From assembly GCA_019022495.1 (NCBI GenBank), contig JAFEKR010000005.1, positions 1,054,001 through 1,118,000 on the forward strand: a stretch of DNA of 64,000 bases. Direction: 5' to 3'. The DNA is from Epichloe hybrida. Its lineage: Eukaryota; Ascomycota; Sordariomycetes; Hypocreales; Clavicipitaceae. Below are positions 45,378-57,609 of this stretch, piece by piece. Every line of letters starts with the position of its first letter. Position 1 is the first letter of the stretch. Both the position numbers and the translations under genes were made by a program. The notes below the pieces were generated by a model. The model saw nothing but the letters and a program-made list of their open reading frames with translations. It was not told the DNA's origin and ran no database searches.

Positions 45378-46489
45378 GAAAGGTCGTGGGATGGGACCAC
45401 TCAGTCGGCGACCGCGATACCCCTCCTCCCCATTCTGGATTACAGATGCATGCACAAGCGAGCACAGAGACGTAGTTGTATATTGGCTGCATTGGACCGG
45501 CTTCGGTTCCTTGCGAATCCACGGACTGCATTGTATCTAATCTCTACTAGCAGCAACCAACGACAGATTTTTGACATGTAACTGTATATCCTATTATACC
45601 TTTCTATCAGTCGGACGTGAACTTGCTGCTTCTTGGCGTCTGTCTTCTGGGAAGCTTCTCCACAAGCTCGCACTGTTGCCACATGATTTGTCAAAAGAGC
45701 CAAGCTCTTTGATTTTCTCGAAGACTTTTGACTCTGTGAGATTTCCAGACTCCCAGACGTGTTGCCTCTCTCACGGAGCGGCAGGGGACCTGCCACTTTT
45801 CTTCGTTGCCGGCCCGTGCCCAAGACAAATGACTCGCGATGCTCTTCCTCATTGGAAGAAACAGGGTTAAATCGGGGTTTTTTTATAGAAAATAAAAAGA
45901 GGGATAAGCCCACGTGAAGACCAAGATAGACCTTGTGTCAGTATCAGTAGGAAATGAAGTGTGACTGACTTGATCTGGGAACGTGAAGGGCCAAGCGCAA
46001 AAATAAGCGGGGTACTTGAAGCGGGATTGAACGAATTGACGGCGTTGAAAACCATGGCGCGAGGTGAACGGGAAGATCCGACGCCGACGTATCCAGAGCC
46101 GAATTTGCCGAAAGAAAAGAAAAACCCGCGCAGGTGCGAGGCCGCACACTGGGCGCCTGGAGTGCGTGTCTGTTCTTTTTTTTTTTTTTTGCAACCCTTC
46201 ATTCTGTCTATGCCGACGGTGACATCACGGGGAGGTGCGCGGGGATCCCAGGGGTACTTACTAGCCGGTACTAGATTGGAAAATACATGTACATGTGATG
46301 AAAGGTTCCTCGTGCGGTGGGAGTCAACACCCTTTGTGCCACGGATAGATCTGTCATTGGCGTGTTGCCCCTGCGCCTGGCCGTGGTACCTGTAGAAAAG
46401 CAGGGTCCGTACCAATGGACTTTATTCGTAGCCGTAGTAATTATTAATAGGTTCTTCTCACCCCTCTGCTATTATACAGAAAATACAGC
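45378..46489. other. Intergenic, left of the MITE
   Basis: No gene supported. A T-run (46175-46190) and mixed-composition sequence. Short frames here have no recognisable domain. Confidence 0.5.
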
Positions 46490-46731
46490 TACAGTCTAAC
46501 CCCTGAATGATTTTACACTCGCTACAAGCCCCACGCGGGGCAGTCACTATCAGCTGTGAGTGGCTAGCATGAGTGGAGCTGTTAGGAATATTACAGGGGT
46601 AAAAGGGTACTTAGTAGTACTAGCGAAAGACATGTAATCTTAAGTATCTTTTACCCTACCTATTAACTTTTCATTGGCTTGTTACCCCTGGTCATGTACC
46701 TCGTGTAAAATCATTCAGGGGTTAGACTGTA
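46490..46731. mobile_element. Tc1/mariner-type MITE (238 bp, TA target site)
   Basis: Perfect terminal inverted repeats of 27 bp: the left arm starts CAGTCTAACCCCTGAATG at 46492, and the right arm is its exact reverse complement ending at 46729. Each side is flanked by TA (46490-46491, 46730-46731), the hallmark of Tc1/mariner insertions. A second, inner inverted repeat (46595-46613 with 46641-46658, AGGGGTAAAAGG...CTTTTACCCT) suggests the element folds nearly end to end. No coding capacity, so it needs a transposase in trans. Confidence 0.85.
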
Positions 46732-47311
46732 TTTCATGCTACTATAGAAGCTATGGCTAACGCTTTTTAGAATGCATAAGCTAGCAAGGTTATGAACAGA
46801 CACAACTAAAAGCAGGCGGGTGGGTCGTCCATCCCGATTAGGATTTAGCATGCATGTTCAATTTTTGATAGATGCGTCCCTCGATGAACGGCTTAGCTTC
46901 TACGAAGCGCGATCGCCCTAGCTGAATTGGTGCGAGCCTCGGGTTTTCCCCCCACGTGGCCAACCATTCGAAGGGGGTGATTGACCCATGCTTGCTTGCT
47001 CGTTTATGACTACATTACATAGGCACGTTGATGGCCGACGTTTCAGACGCCATCACCCTTGTTAACACTCACGCATCTATTACGGACGCACATGTAGAAA
47101 TCATTGCAATTGCATGAACAAATGCCCCACCGACCTCTAAATTTTTTGTGTAGTGTACGGAATACGGAGTATTGAACGCTGTTCACCCTTGCTCGTGCTG
47201 CTGATTCAGCACATTCGGCATTTTTAGAAAGTCGCGTGCGCCATTAGAAGAAGGGAAAAAAAAATCACTCCAACACCCCTGGCCTCCCCCCATGATTATG
47301 AACTCTGGCGG
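46732..47311. other. Intergenic, 3' of the otubain gene
   Basis: No gene seen. Contains GGGTGGGTCGTCC at 46818-46830, also present at 19125-19137 in the host island. An A-run lies at 47257-47266. Confidence 0.45.
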
Positions 47312-47924
47312 TCAAGAATCTTTCCTGGCTCTTCTCTTTCCCGCCAGTCGGGTATCAAGGCCATCTTCCTCGGGGTTCCATTCTTCAGGTTGGAAGTCTG
47401 GGTTGCCGTAGTGCGCCCGGTTCCAGACGCTATTTTTGAAAGTGTTGGTCGTCACCTGGAACGTAGGCTCGGGGAAGCTCTTGTTTTCATACTCCAACTG
47501 ATGGGGGCTGAAGCGAATCGGATAGCCGGCTCCTCCGGCTGTCGTCGCATGGGGGGCTAAATTCGTCACTGCTGTCAGTGGAGCAGACTGCGATGGTTGA
47601 TGGACGGCCGCGATGACAGGCGGCAGCGGCTGGGATGGAGATTCGCCATCGGCAGACTGCACTTCTGACGCGTAAGGATTTATCCACGGATCCTGCTGAC
47701 TCTGCGAGAAGCCATTCCCAACCACTGAAGTGGCCGTCGCAGGCGCCGCCGCCGACATGGACATGATGCTGGCCAATGCATCGCCTCCGCCGCTGCTGAT
47801 TCCCGGAATCATACTCAGCGCCCCAAAGTCGAGTGTCGAAAAGGCACCCAGGGCGGCGGCCGTATTCGTAAACGCCGTATCGTGTGTAAAGCCTGCAACA
47901 CGATTCACGTGCACGGTCAGCTGT

Positions 47925-47955
<31 letters not shown>

Positions 47956-49556
47956 TCGTGGCTGGTAGGTGGACGGGGAATGATCGGTACAGGATGTCGT
48001 AATGATCTGGCCTGTACAGCAGATGGATCATGGGACCCAGATCCGTCTCATCCTTCTCATTGGCCTCCTCCGGGAAGCGATATCGATTGACTTGGCTGCC
48101 GGGACTGCGATCCAGGTAGGCGATCTCGAGGACGAAGTTGAGCGGTTTGAGAAGTATATTGACCAATGCGATGATGCCAAGCTGCTCGATCTCTCGATTG
48201 ACCATTTCAATGTTTTGACTGCAATAAGTGGCAATGGTCTGCCCGCCCGGAATGAACGGCTCATAGGTCGCGGCATTTGCCTTGAGGAAGGTTGCGGCCA
48301 GGAATCGGAAATAGAATATCAGGCTGCCCTCTACTCCGGCGTCGTTCCATCTCTGACGAACGACATCATGTGCCGATTCGGGGTTGTCGATTATTGTTGC
48401 CACTTGGCGTAAAAGATCAAAGGCCTCTTCCGCAAAGTCCTCGAAATAGCTGTAGCCCCCGACCGTCGCGAGAAGGTGATTCAAGCTTTTTAAGCGGGCG
48501 ACCTCTCCTTCGACTTGAGCTTGATCACCGCCCTCGATCAGTTTCTCAAAGTAGGAGAATCCAATGGCTAGTTGACGAGAACAGAATTAGTCTACCTAGG
48601 CATGGGCAGTATAGCGGCACAAGACGATGGATACTTTGTCTCTCGCTGCCGCCATGTTTGGGGCTGCTGGTTCCATCTCATCTCGTCCATGACATACCTC
48701 GCCAACCGCAGTTGCCGTCGCCCTGTATGGGGCGATAATGTGAGTACGTCTCGGGCAAGGTCTGGAGCCGGAGGGCCGCGATTAGCAGGTACACTGGATG
48801 ACGGAGAGGGGGGGGCAAGATGCTCACGGTGGTCTTCTCGATAGATACTGGATCAGCCTTGGCGTATTCTTGAGCAATGGCGTGGCTGGGTGTTTTGTCT
48901 CCGACCAGAGGACCCTGTTTGTGTCTTGAAGATTAGCCGCCCGGACATGTGCTTGTTCTTTGCTCACAAGCGACTCTTGAGGCAGCTGAGGATGAGGAGA
49001 TACAGACAGGGTGCGAGCTTTACTTTACCTGCATTTCTGGGTGATAACCTTTGGCAGCTTCCTGCTGGGCCACCATGTCATGGGTGGTCTGGTCCTCCAT
49101 GGTCCCGTGTGGCCTGGGCGGAGGCGGATTGCGCGGATGCGGATGCGGATGCGGATGCGGGTGCGGATGCGGGTGCGGGTGCAAACTATGACCAACGGAT
49201 GGGTCTTCTGATGGTGAAGGACGTTGCGGGAGTCGTTGATTCGAATGGAGGTGCGGTTGTGGGTTGAGCGCGGCCGCGGCGCGGGACGAGGGCGGCGGCG
49301 AGCTGGGAGAGGAAGCACTGTGGTGGTGGCTGTGGCTGTAGCTGTTGTAGCTGTAGCTATTGTAGCTACCTGTATGGGCCAGGAACTGTGGTGACAATGC
49401 TCGGTGAGTGGGGCTGGGCTGCCCGCCTCCTGCATGTGCAGCTGGGCACAGGTCCAAGACTGGCGCGAAGTCTAGGCCATGGGGCGAGGGCAGTGAAGAA
49501 GAGAAGAAGGACGAGGACGAGGACGAGGGAAACGGACTTGGTTGCGGCTGGAACAT
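47312..49556 (-). CDS. Otubain-like deubiquitinase (peptidase C65)
   Basis: Exons 49556-49029, 48914-48828, 48761-48698, 48567-47312 (644 aa). Introns 48915-49028, 48762-48827, 48568-48697. Cleaves ubiquitin chains. The OTU-type active site is split over exons: Asp220-Gly-Asn-Cys223 in Gly-Asp-Gly-Asn-Cys-Gly-Trp-Arg (exon 3), and His415 in Tyr-Arg-Pro-Asp-His-Tyr-Asp-Ile-Leu-Tyr (exon 4). The core is about 177-425, with Phe-Ile-x-Gly-Gly typical of otubains. Flanks are unusual: a 175-residue Ser/Pro-rich N-terminus with a His-Pro repeat near 137-153 coded by GGATGC-type hexamers, and a Pro-rich, Ala-rich C-terminal tail with an eight-Pro run. The ATG at 49556 is the first in frame. A shorter start inside exon 1 (Met-Glu-Asp-Gln) is possible. 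Confidence 0.9.
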
Positions 49557-49559
49557 GCC

Positions 49560-49640
49560 GCCTTTGTGAGCCTTTGTGAGCCTTTGTGAGCCTTTGTGAG
49601 CCTCTGTGAGCCTTTATGAGCCTTTGTGAGCCTTTATATG
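49560..49640. repeat. 10-bp minisatellite, CCTTTGTGAG x ~8
   Basis: Eight nearly perfect head-to-tail decamers starting 4 bp upstream of the otubain ATG, read on the coding strand as CTCACAAAGG. They would lie in the 5' UTR. Variants are single-base (CTCTGTGAG, TTATGAG). Confidence 0.85.
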
Positions 49641-52600
49641 AGCGAGGATGATGGCAGCGGGAGAAGAGGAGAGAGAGGAGCCGAGTATCGAGCAAACGGG
49701 TTGGACGTCGGACCTTGACTCGAAGTCGCTTGAGTTGTGCGAGGTGTGAAGGAAGGCCCGTCCGTTCCGTCTACATTACACTCCGTAACGACGACCCGAC
49801 AAACCAACCTCTCGCGGGGAACTTGGACGACAAGTTTGTGTGTGGGTGGGGCCCGACACTCTATCACAACCGATGTTTAATAAGAGGGGTGGTGCGGGCG
49901 GTAGCAGCCGCAGGCCAGCAAGAGCCGGGCCTGAAGGTCGTGAGGGTGAGAAGGGTGAGAGGATGATGGCGATGGCGACGGCGACGGCGACGGCGTGCCG
50001 AGTGTCAGCAGCCCTGCTACGTCTATATGTATGGCCCAGGAAGCTATATAGCGCGCGGACACGGGCACAACCACGACGTGATGATGTCCTAGCCGGCAGA
50101 TTAGCGAGCCCTCGGCTGTTGTTGGCGCTTTGTGGCTTGTCGTTGAGAAGAAGAAGAAAAATAAGAAGTCGCTTACCGACATCGGTGTTCGGAATCCTGG
50201 CCTGAACCCCGCACAATCCACGATCGAGACTTGTTGGTTGGACGGGAAAGTGGCTGAAAAGCGACGAGGCTGCGGAGGCTGTGGCGGCTGTGGAGGCTGT
50301 GCGGGCGTCGTCGAAGACAAAGAAAGACAAAGACGAGGCACCGAGCGAAATGTTGATACCTTCAAGTTGATATGTACCCTGTACTGTTCCAAGCTCAACT
50401 TGGAATTGGCAGTAATAAGTGAGGAGGCAGCGCGGCGAGGACGCAAGATTGACGGAAGGTAAAGGCAAACATATATCGCAAATTCGGGGCCACGTGGTGT
50501 TGGGCGAGCATGCACGCACGCAAGCACGCAAGCAAGCAAACAAGCAACAAAAGTCGAAAAGGTGACGATGGAAAAAGTCTTGAAGGAGGCCCAGAGAGCA
50601 ATATACATGAACGAGCGAGCGAAAAAAAAAAAAAAAGCCCACAAACACGCTGCTCATGGCCAGCATGCGAATGCAGGCCGGGAAGCTGAATGGACGAGTG
50701 AGGCACAAGGCCAATCAACGCTCAGCTTTTTGATACATGTATGCAGCTCCCAAGACCTCCTCTTCGGCTGTCATTCCGCCGCCCGGGCGGCCCGTCTTCA
50801 AGGTGCACTAAACTGAAGGGAGAAAGGGGGGGGGGGGGAAGAAGGAAAGAAAAGGGAGCAAGTTTTCAATCGGGCGCCCCTCCCCCCTCCCTCCCGTCTC
50901 GGAAACAAAACGAAAATTGTTTGCCATTGCAGTCGGAGATGGCGTTTTGAAAGACGAGCTCAGCGACGGGCGCGGAAAGCAGGTAAATAGCAGAGAGCTC
51001 CTATTCACAAGCAAGCACAAAACCATATTACCACAAGGACCACGGTTTGGTAAGAGTTACCATTGGGCAAAGTCTTGGGCCATGCTCAGCACTCCGCCGG
51101 TAACGGGACCAGTCGTCAACCTCTACGGAGTAATGGGCCATATGAAACTCCGTAGCACTCCGTAGCACTCCGTGGTACTCCGCGATACTCCGTAGTTGAG
51201 GAATGGGCGAAAACCCGACCTTAGACGCCTTCTTCTCGTCAGTCAGCCAACCAGCCAGCCAGCCAGCCAGCCCGCGGCCATGACTGCGACCGTGGAAGTG
51301 GAAATGGCGACTACTACCCATCTTGCATGACGGAAATGTAGCCAATCGAAATCGAAACCCTCGAGAAGAAGAAGGAGGGGGGTGGGATGGATGCAGGACA
51401 CTCAGGGTAATAATAGTTTGGTGGCTGTTGACATGTTTTCTCTTGTCTCGTCGTGAATAATTCGCGAATTGGCTCGGAATTGGCTCGGGCCATCGCTTTT
51501 CCAGTTGTCAAGGCAGCCAGGTTATGAAAAGGCTAGCTAACCAATCAAGACGAGGGGCATTAGGGTACTTGTACTCACGTGCGAACTTGACCATGATACG
51601 AGTACACGAAATTGTCAGAGTTACAAACGCTCAGAGGTGCCTTGACACTGGAAAAGGGCCATCAAAAAGCAACACTGCCATTGAGCGCCATTCGAGACTC
51701 CCATTCGAGGAGGATGGGTGCCTGTCAAACCTGCAACTACATGTATGTACGGATTACGTATAATGTACATGATTTGACGGCCGTGGGGCAGCCTGTACGT
51801 AGCGTCCCGTCCCATCGGCATAGGCAGGGGGGACCACAAAAAAAAAAAAAAAAAAAAAGCCCACAACGACCGCTTGTCAAGATGGGGAGAAAAAAAAAAA
51901 AACTTCAACGAAAAGGCCTTTTCCCTCAGGGAGGGCTGGCACGTCAGAGGCAGATCGCTTGCCAGCCGAACTCTCTCCCCCCATCTCCACGTCTGGGACT
52001 CTCGTGCATACGGAGTAGAATAAACATCGCGGGCGGTCATCGTGGGAATCACTACTCCATCTACCTACGGGCCACTCCGCACCTCCTCGCCGTCCGTCCG
52101 AGATATCTCGCATCGCAGCTTCTCGCAGAGCACAAAATCGACCGTGAGGTAACATTCGCCGCAGAAGTGGGTTTGCGTAATCCGTACCACCCAACAATAA
52201 CATATACCCGTCCGGCATGCATGCACATGTACAGAATCCTTCACCCACATCCGACGCCGCTCCCCCCCCCGGGATGATACCCGAACGCAGGTTCTGGTTA
52301 CGGCTAGAGAAGCTCCATGCATGTAACCCGTACATATGTATGTACGGATTCCTACGGAATACTCCCAAGCGGACCCATCAAATAGGAGAATTATTAGCCT
52401 CGGTCCCACACTCGCTAGTTCTGCTCTGTTGTTGATCTGTGTACATGTATTGACTGGTGGTTTCGTCAGTTCGTCAAGTGACTCTGGCTATAAATGTCGT
52501 CTGTTTCACATGGTTCCTCCAACGGATCTCCAACGGATCTCCAACGGAGTGCCTCTGTTCATCCTCGGCAAAGGGCGCCGCGACTTGTTGCACCCATTCT

Positions 52601-53932
52601 GTGTTCCCCGTGGACAAGGTCGCTGCTGTTTCGAAACCCGGAAACCCGGTTCGAGGCTTTTTTTTATTTTATAACTTTTTGTTCTTATTTACTCCGTACT
52701 CCGTACACTCCGTTCCTGACGAGTTTCTCCCGGTTTCACCAGATGGCCTCTCAGGCTCTCACTGCCGAACATGAAGCCCGCACTTCTCTCCTTCTTCTCG
52801 CCCGGTTGTCGAACTTGTCGTAAAACAAAAAACAATGATTGGTCAGTCCATCTGCCCTCGGCCTGTCTCTCTCCCCATCTCGGCAAAGCAATCGGGTCAG
52901 AGGCAGAGGACTTGTCTGTGTCGCTGCAAAAATCGCCAGGGCTCCATCCACGCTCCCGCCGTCCCAGCGGCGCACGAAAGCTCCCGTTGGAAACATGTTG
53001 TTGCCATTGCATCTGGCAGACTGGTGGCAGCGCGTGCTCAATCAAGCCATGTCCAAGTCTTCCCCGCCAACGTCGACGTCAACAAGCCGGTTTCCTCGGC
53101 TCAGGCAAGCATATCCTGCAACCGCGCAGAAAGCACCGAGACATCATGGCTCCCCCCCCCCTTCCCGTCTTCACGCGAACAACTCGGCTCCCGTAATGGC
53201 ATATCATGCTGCGTTGGGCCCCAGCGGAAAGCACCTGTGCTACAATAAGTCGACAAAGTCACCGATTTGCCTGCAAACAAGGACAACCCGACCGATGAAT
53301 GGATGACCTGAGATGCTCGTCGGGTTTCCCCATTCTCTGTGCCTGCACATCCGGTGGGAGAAGCCAGCGAATGAATGAAAACAGCTAAAAGACAACTCTG
53401 GCGCATTCAACCTGTGACTTGTGACAGAGCAGCGTTGGGCATAACGAACGATGCAGATACCACGCACATGCCACGCACATGACCGACAAGGTCATGATTG
53501 CAAATGCACACCACACAACATACAATCATTCATCTGCGTTGCATGCACATGTGACGCGATGGCTGCTGCCACTGTCGCCTTCACTTTTCTGCTTGATTTC
53601 ATAATCGAGTAACCATAACTGCTGCTACTATTGCGATTCTGCAACCAATAAGCCGCGCTCGTCGTCCTCCCTCGTCTGTACCATGCATACCAGGTAACGC
53701 AAGATTGCCCAACCCTGGGGGGAGGGCCAAGGTACGCAACCTCAACAGACCCCGGTTCTGCAGTGTACCGTAACCTCACCTCCTCTCGCAAGAAGAGAAC
53801 TATGCTGTCTTGGTGAAACAAACACGGGACATCTCATTCGAGCTTTCATCTCCAGTGGGGAATAGGATACAAATTTTTGCTTCCGGGTATTATTGGAAGC
53901 AGAAAAACAAACTTGAGCAAAGGCATCAGCGT
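49641..53932. other. 4.3-kb stretch without a supportable gene
   Basis: Frames up to 312 codons exist, but they are low-complexity, lack domains and overlap homopolymers. Contents seen: GGCGAC run (49970-49996), GCAAGCAC run (50509-50545), A-run (50621-50636), G-run (50825-50839), ACTCCGTAGC-type decamer repeats (51118-51198), CAGC run (51243-51272), and A-runs at 51837-51858 and 51889-51902. The left part must hold the otubain promoter. A non-coding transcript cannot be excluded. Confidence 0.5.
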
Positions 53933-55533
53933 TCAAGCCCACATGGCAGGTTGGCCTTTGCCCTTCTTGGCCCTCTGCTGTCCCGTTCCCCGAAGTCCCA
54001 GATTTCGTCCCATGGAGAGACCTTGAAAATCCATGCTTTGCTCAAACGGCGCATTGACACTGGTGGCTCGAAAGCCATCGCCGTCCTTGAAGACAGCCGT
54101 GAACAACTCTTGTATCGAATTCGACAGGCTGCTCATTGCTTCTGTTCTCTCCGCGTCGGCGTCCGAGTTGATCTCCAGTATTTCTTCCTGCTGGTTCATT
54201 GTCCCATTGATCTTCCCGTCCACGATGAGGAACCCGAGAAGGTCCTGGACCTCTGGCAATGCCACCTTGAGTTGCTTTGCGACCCAAGATAGCTTCATCC
54301 GGGTATAAGGGGCAATCAGCTTCAGGACGCCCTTGGTGCGCATGTTGCGAGTTACCTCGTCAATGTTCTCGGCGATGAAGGGGTCATCCAGAATATCCTG
54401 ATGGGTCTGCAAGACCTTCTCGTAAGCATGCACATCATCTCTTTGATAAGCATCAACAAGCTCCGTCATGGCTGATATCCTTGGATCGGATCTGTACGGT
54501 TTTGTCTCCTGCGAGTCGAACGGATTGATATTTGATTTCATAAGCATCGTGGTCAGAAGGAGATATTTGAGAACTTGAATGCGTTGCAGGGAGCCTGCTT
54601 CGTCGTAGTTGCGGAATGATTCAAAGAAATCGCTCTGCGCTTCCTTCCAGTTTTCCTCGCCCATGTGCATCTTGCCGCCGCATTCTCTGATGATACCCAT
54701 GATTCGGGGATGTGGCACAGCCGACTTCACCTTGAGTGCCCGCTGATATAATGCCTTGAGCTGCTTGTTGTGTTTCGTCTCTGCCAGCATCTGGATCTCC
54801 AACGCGTAGATTTCAAGCGAGTAAGTGCCTTTGCTTGGGTCGTCCGTTCCATCCGGTCGCTGGCAGGCCTTGTGGAGTTCCTTGAGCTTTTTGGAGACAA
54901 GGCTGTATTCCTTCCGATCGAGCAAGAGCTTGAGAAGCTTAATGTTGGTCTTGAGCCATAGCCGCTCGTTGTTGGTGCTTTGGAAGCTCTGTAATGTGAG
55001 GGAATAGAACTTTTCCAAACTCTTGGAAGCTTCTTGACCATCGGCTCTCTTTTCGATGTAGTCCAGCATATTATTGATTGACTTTTCCGAGTAGTTTCTT
55101 GTGACTGCTGATTTCACATATGTCAGGAGCTCTGCAAAATGATCCGCGGCCTGGCCGGGTGGTCAGCAACGATGAGGAGGCGCAAGAGCAGAAAAAGTGG
55201 CTAGAGCATCTCACCTGGTCATATTTTCCGAGCTTAACCTCAAGCTTGATGGCTTGCTTCAAGCCCTTGAAACCCCATTCACCCTTTTCTTGTTCCAATG
55301 GTGGAATGCCGAGGAACTCGATTACGGCATCCTCCGGATCCAACAGCTTCATCTGCTTTGCATTGTAATATTTGTTTTCGATGTCGACATCGCCTGATTC
55401 GTCCTCTTCATCCTCTTCGTACTCAAAGTCGTACCTGGCAGGTGTCTGAATTAGCTTGGGATACCCTCGTTCAATGCCACGGTGCGTACTGCTCCTCATC
55501 CGACTCCTGCATGAAGTCCTCGTCGTCCGACAT
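53933..55533 (-). CDS. csnB: COP9 signalosome subunit 2 (CSN2)
   Basis: Exons 55533-55490, 55434-55215, 55150-53933 (493 aa). Introns 55435-55489 (55 bp, branch GCTAAT) and 55151-55214 (branch GCTGAC). Scaffold subunit of the cullin-deneddylating COP9 signalosome. Starts with an acidic tail (Met-Ser-Asp-Asp-Glu-Asp, then Glu/Asp-rich to about 35), followed by TPR-like helical repeats (about 40-330) containing Lys-Leu-Leu-Asp-Pro-Glu-Asp-Ala, and a C-terminal PCI/winged-helix domain (about 330-420, Met-Lys-Leu-Ser-Trp-Val-Ala-Lys). It differs from its proteasome lid paralogue Rpn6 by the acidic N-terminus and the Tyr-Tyr-Asn-Ala-Lys segment. The C-terminus is Gly/Lys-rich. The symbol follows Aspergillus usage. 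Confidence 0.93.
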
Positions 55534-55841
55534 ACTTGAAATCCGCCTTTTCTGTCCAAAGCGAGTGCGAAATTGGATGGAGGTCAAGGGAAAAGGATGG
55601 GAAATAAATTTCCAGACTCCGCAAGAGCTCCTGTGACGACGTGATAAACAGCCGATCGCGGGGTTGTGGTGGATGCAACTTGGAACGAGCGGAGGTGCTC
55701 CTCTGAACGTTCCACTCTTATCGATAAGAGCTAGTGCTCGATGCGTGCACAATTCATGTTTTTCCAATCAGCTCAGAAACGCTCACCCGTTGCCGTTTTA
55801 TGCCAGTTTTTGATCAAAGCTGATATATTCTGTCATCTAAT

Positions 55842-57609
55842 TCAACCCTGTGCAAATCCCTTCGGAAGTCGAAGCCCCGCCATCAGTATTCCCGAAAGCA
55901 GTGCCATCCCGCTGCATACAAGAAACGGCAGTCCCATCCATGGTCCTCCAAGCTCTATCCCCTGGCTCAGCAACCATCCGAGAGCCGGTGAGCTGACCAA
56001 ACCCATGACGGTCTCCATCATCGACACGGTCGTATTTAGGGTAGCGACAGTGTGAGGCTCAACAATGGCATTCAGCAAAGCTCGACACAATGTGGAAAAA
56101 CCAACTCCAAGGCTAGTGATGACGAGAGATATGACGAAGAGCCAAGGAACAGGTGCAAAGGCCGTTAGCAGTGAACCGCCAATGACAAACAGCACAGAGA
56201 TACGACTCAAAAGCAAGTCGCGTCTCAAGGGATCGTATTCCCACTTGTTCACAAGTATCCAAGATCCGGCCGGAAGTATCACCAAAAGCGCGACAAGCGC
56301 TGTGATACTACCAATTGTTTGTACGTACGTCGCCTGAGAGCCAAGTCAGACACATTACATCTTTGGCGACTCCAAAGTGACAAAAAGATGTGGGAAATTG
56401 AAAACTTACCGTTGACCACGTCCAGTCGAAACGCTTGGCCATATACTGAAGTAGGTTGGACATGGCATTTAGCTTGATTGCGTAGCTCAAGGCGTACGCT
56501 AGAATCAGAACCATGACGCTTTTCGAGGCAAAGACGAAGCGCCATATGTGGCTCATGTCATTTTGCACGGTAGAAACAGCGTGCACCACCCATGTCTTCG
56601 GTGGGCCAGCATACAGGGCGGCACCTTTGTCGAAGCCGGCACCGCGAAGTTTGTTGCTGTCGGCCTTTTGGCGAAGGGCGAGTGTTTCAGGGACCAAAAG
56701 GGACGCAAAAATGCCAACCAGGAGAATCGCGAAACCAGAGCTGAGTGCGATCCACGGATTGATGGTGAGCAGGAGTGCAGAAATGGGATTCACAACGACG
56801 GCGAGAACAAGACCCATGGCCATTAAAAGGTAAAATATGCTTGTGCGTTTGGCCACGGGAACGGCATCTGCAATCAGCGTCCAAATCATGGCCGCCGCCA
56901 TTGAAGTACCACCCCCGACGAGGTATGCGATACTCCCATATAAAATGGACCAGGCCGAGAAACGCCAGGCAGGCTCACTGTTTTCACTGGTCAATCGTGG
57001 TTTATGAGTAGCCTGGGGGCTCGACCTGGATCGATACTTACAAACGAGGAGATTCCACGCTGTTTGAAGACCTGCCCCCAAAAGAGACAGAAACAAGACG
57101 GTGCGACGGCCGTATTTGTCGGCGATGATACCGAATGGAATCTGGACGAATAAAGCTGGAAGAGCGTCAACGTCAGCAATTTGCTTGATAGATGCGACTT
57201 GTCTTGGTGCTGAATTGGCTTTGCACTCACGAACAAACATTTGGGCAGATACGTCCCACGAACGCAGCATAGCCAGCCGTTTCTGCACTGATTTGTCCTT
57301 GCATCTGTCGTCAGGACTTGCCACCAAGCCAAGCTCGTGATCTGGATAAATGTCGCCGCAAATGCGATCCTCCAAGACCTGCTGCAGTGGGGCATTCATG
57401 ACGAACTGGCTGACTTCGACAATGAATAAGAACAACACACACATGCTGACAACTAGATGCTGGAATGACTTGCTTGGAGCTGATTCTGACGGCAAATCGG
57501 TGTTTAGGAGCGGTGCCTCCTCATGCGCGACATCTCCGAAGTGATCGCCCACTTCAGGCTCCGCATCCTGGTCTCTTCTCGCTGGGACAGGCTCATGCTG
57601 AGAACTCAT
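55842..57609 (-). CDS. MFS transporter with one doubtful splice junction
   Basis: Exons 57609-57231, 57155-56410, 56333-55842 give 538 aa. Introns 57156-57230 and 56334-56409 are canonical. The start ATG 57607-57609 begins an acidic hydrophilic head (1-48). Membrane segments follow from about residue 51. Asn-Ala-Pro-Leu-Gln-Gln-Val-Leu-Glu-Asp (72-81) and Ala-Asp-Lys-Tyr-Gly-Arg-Arg (138-144, motif A type) mark a fungal MFS group resembling SLC46-type carriers. Substrate unknown. Between segments 4 and 5 lies a GTAAGT (57036-57041), but no AG acceptor restores the frame: the CCAG near 56987 would remove 55 bp. Read-through is open and adds about 18 loop residues, which is the version given here. 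Confidence 0.82.

Noticed and set aside
45867..46415. 182-codon minus-strand frame
   Set aside because: Contains a poly-Lys from a homopolymer, no domain, no matching neighbour exons.
49776..50714. 312-codon minus-strand frame with hydrophobic runs
   Set aside because: Phe and Cys runs come from homopolymers and simple repeats. No start context, no recognisable domain.
51612..52277. 221-codon plus-strand frame
   Set aside because: Spans two A-runs read as poly-Lys. Composition is not protein-like.
52771..53196. 141-codon plus-strand frame with a few Cys
   Set aside because: Cys spacing fits no zinc-cluster pattern, and overlapping frames on both strands are equally open.
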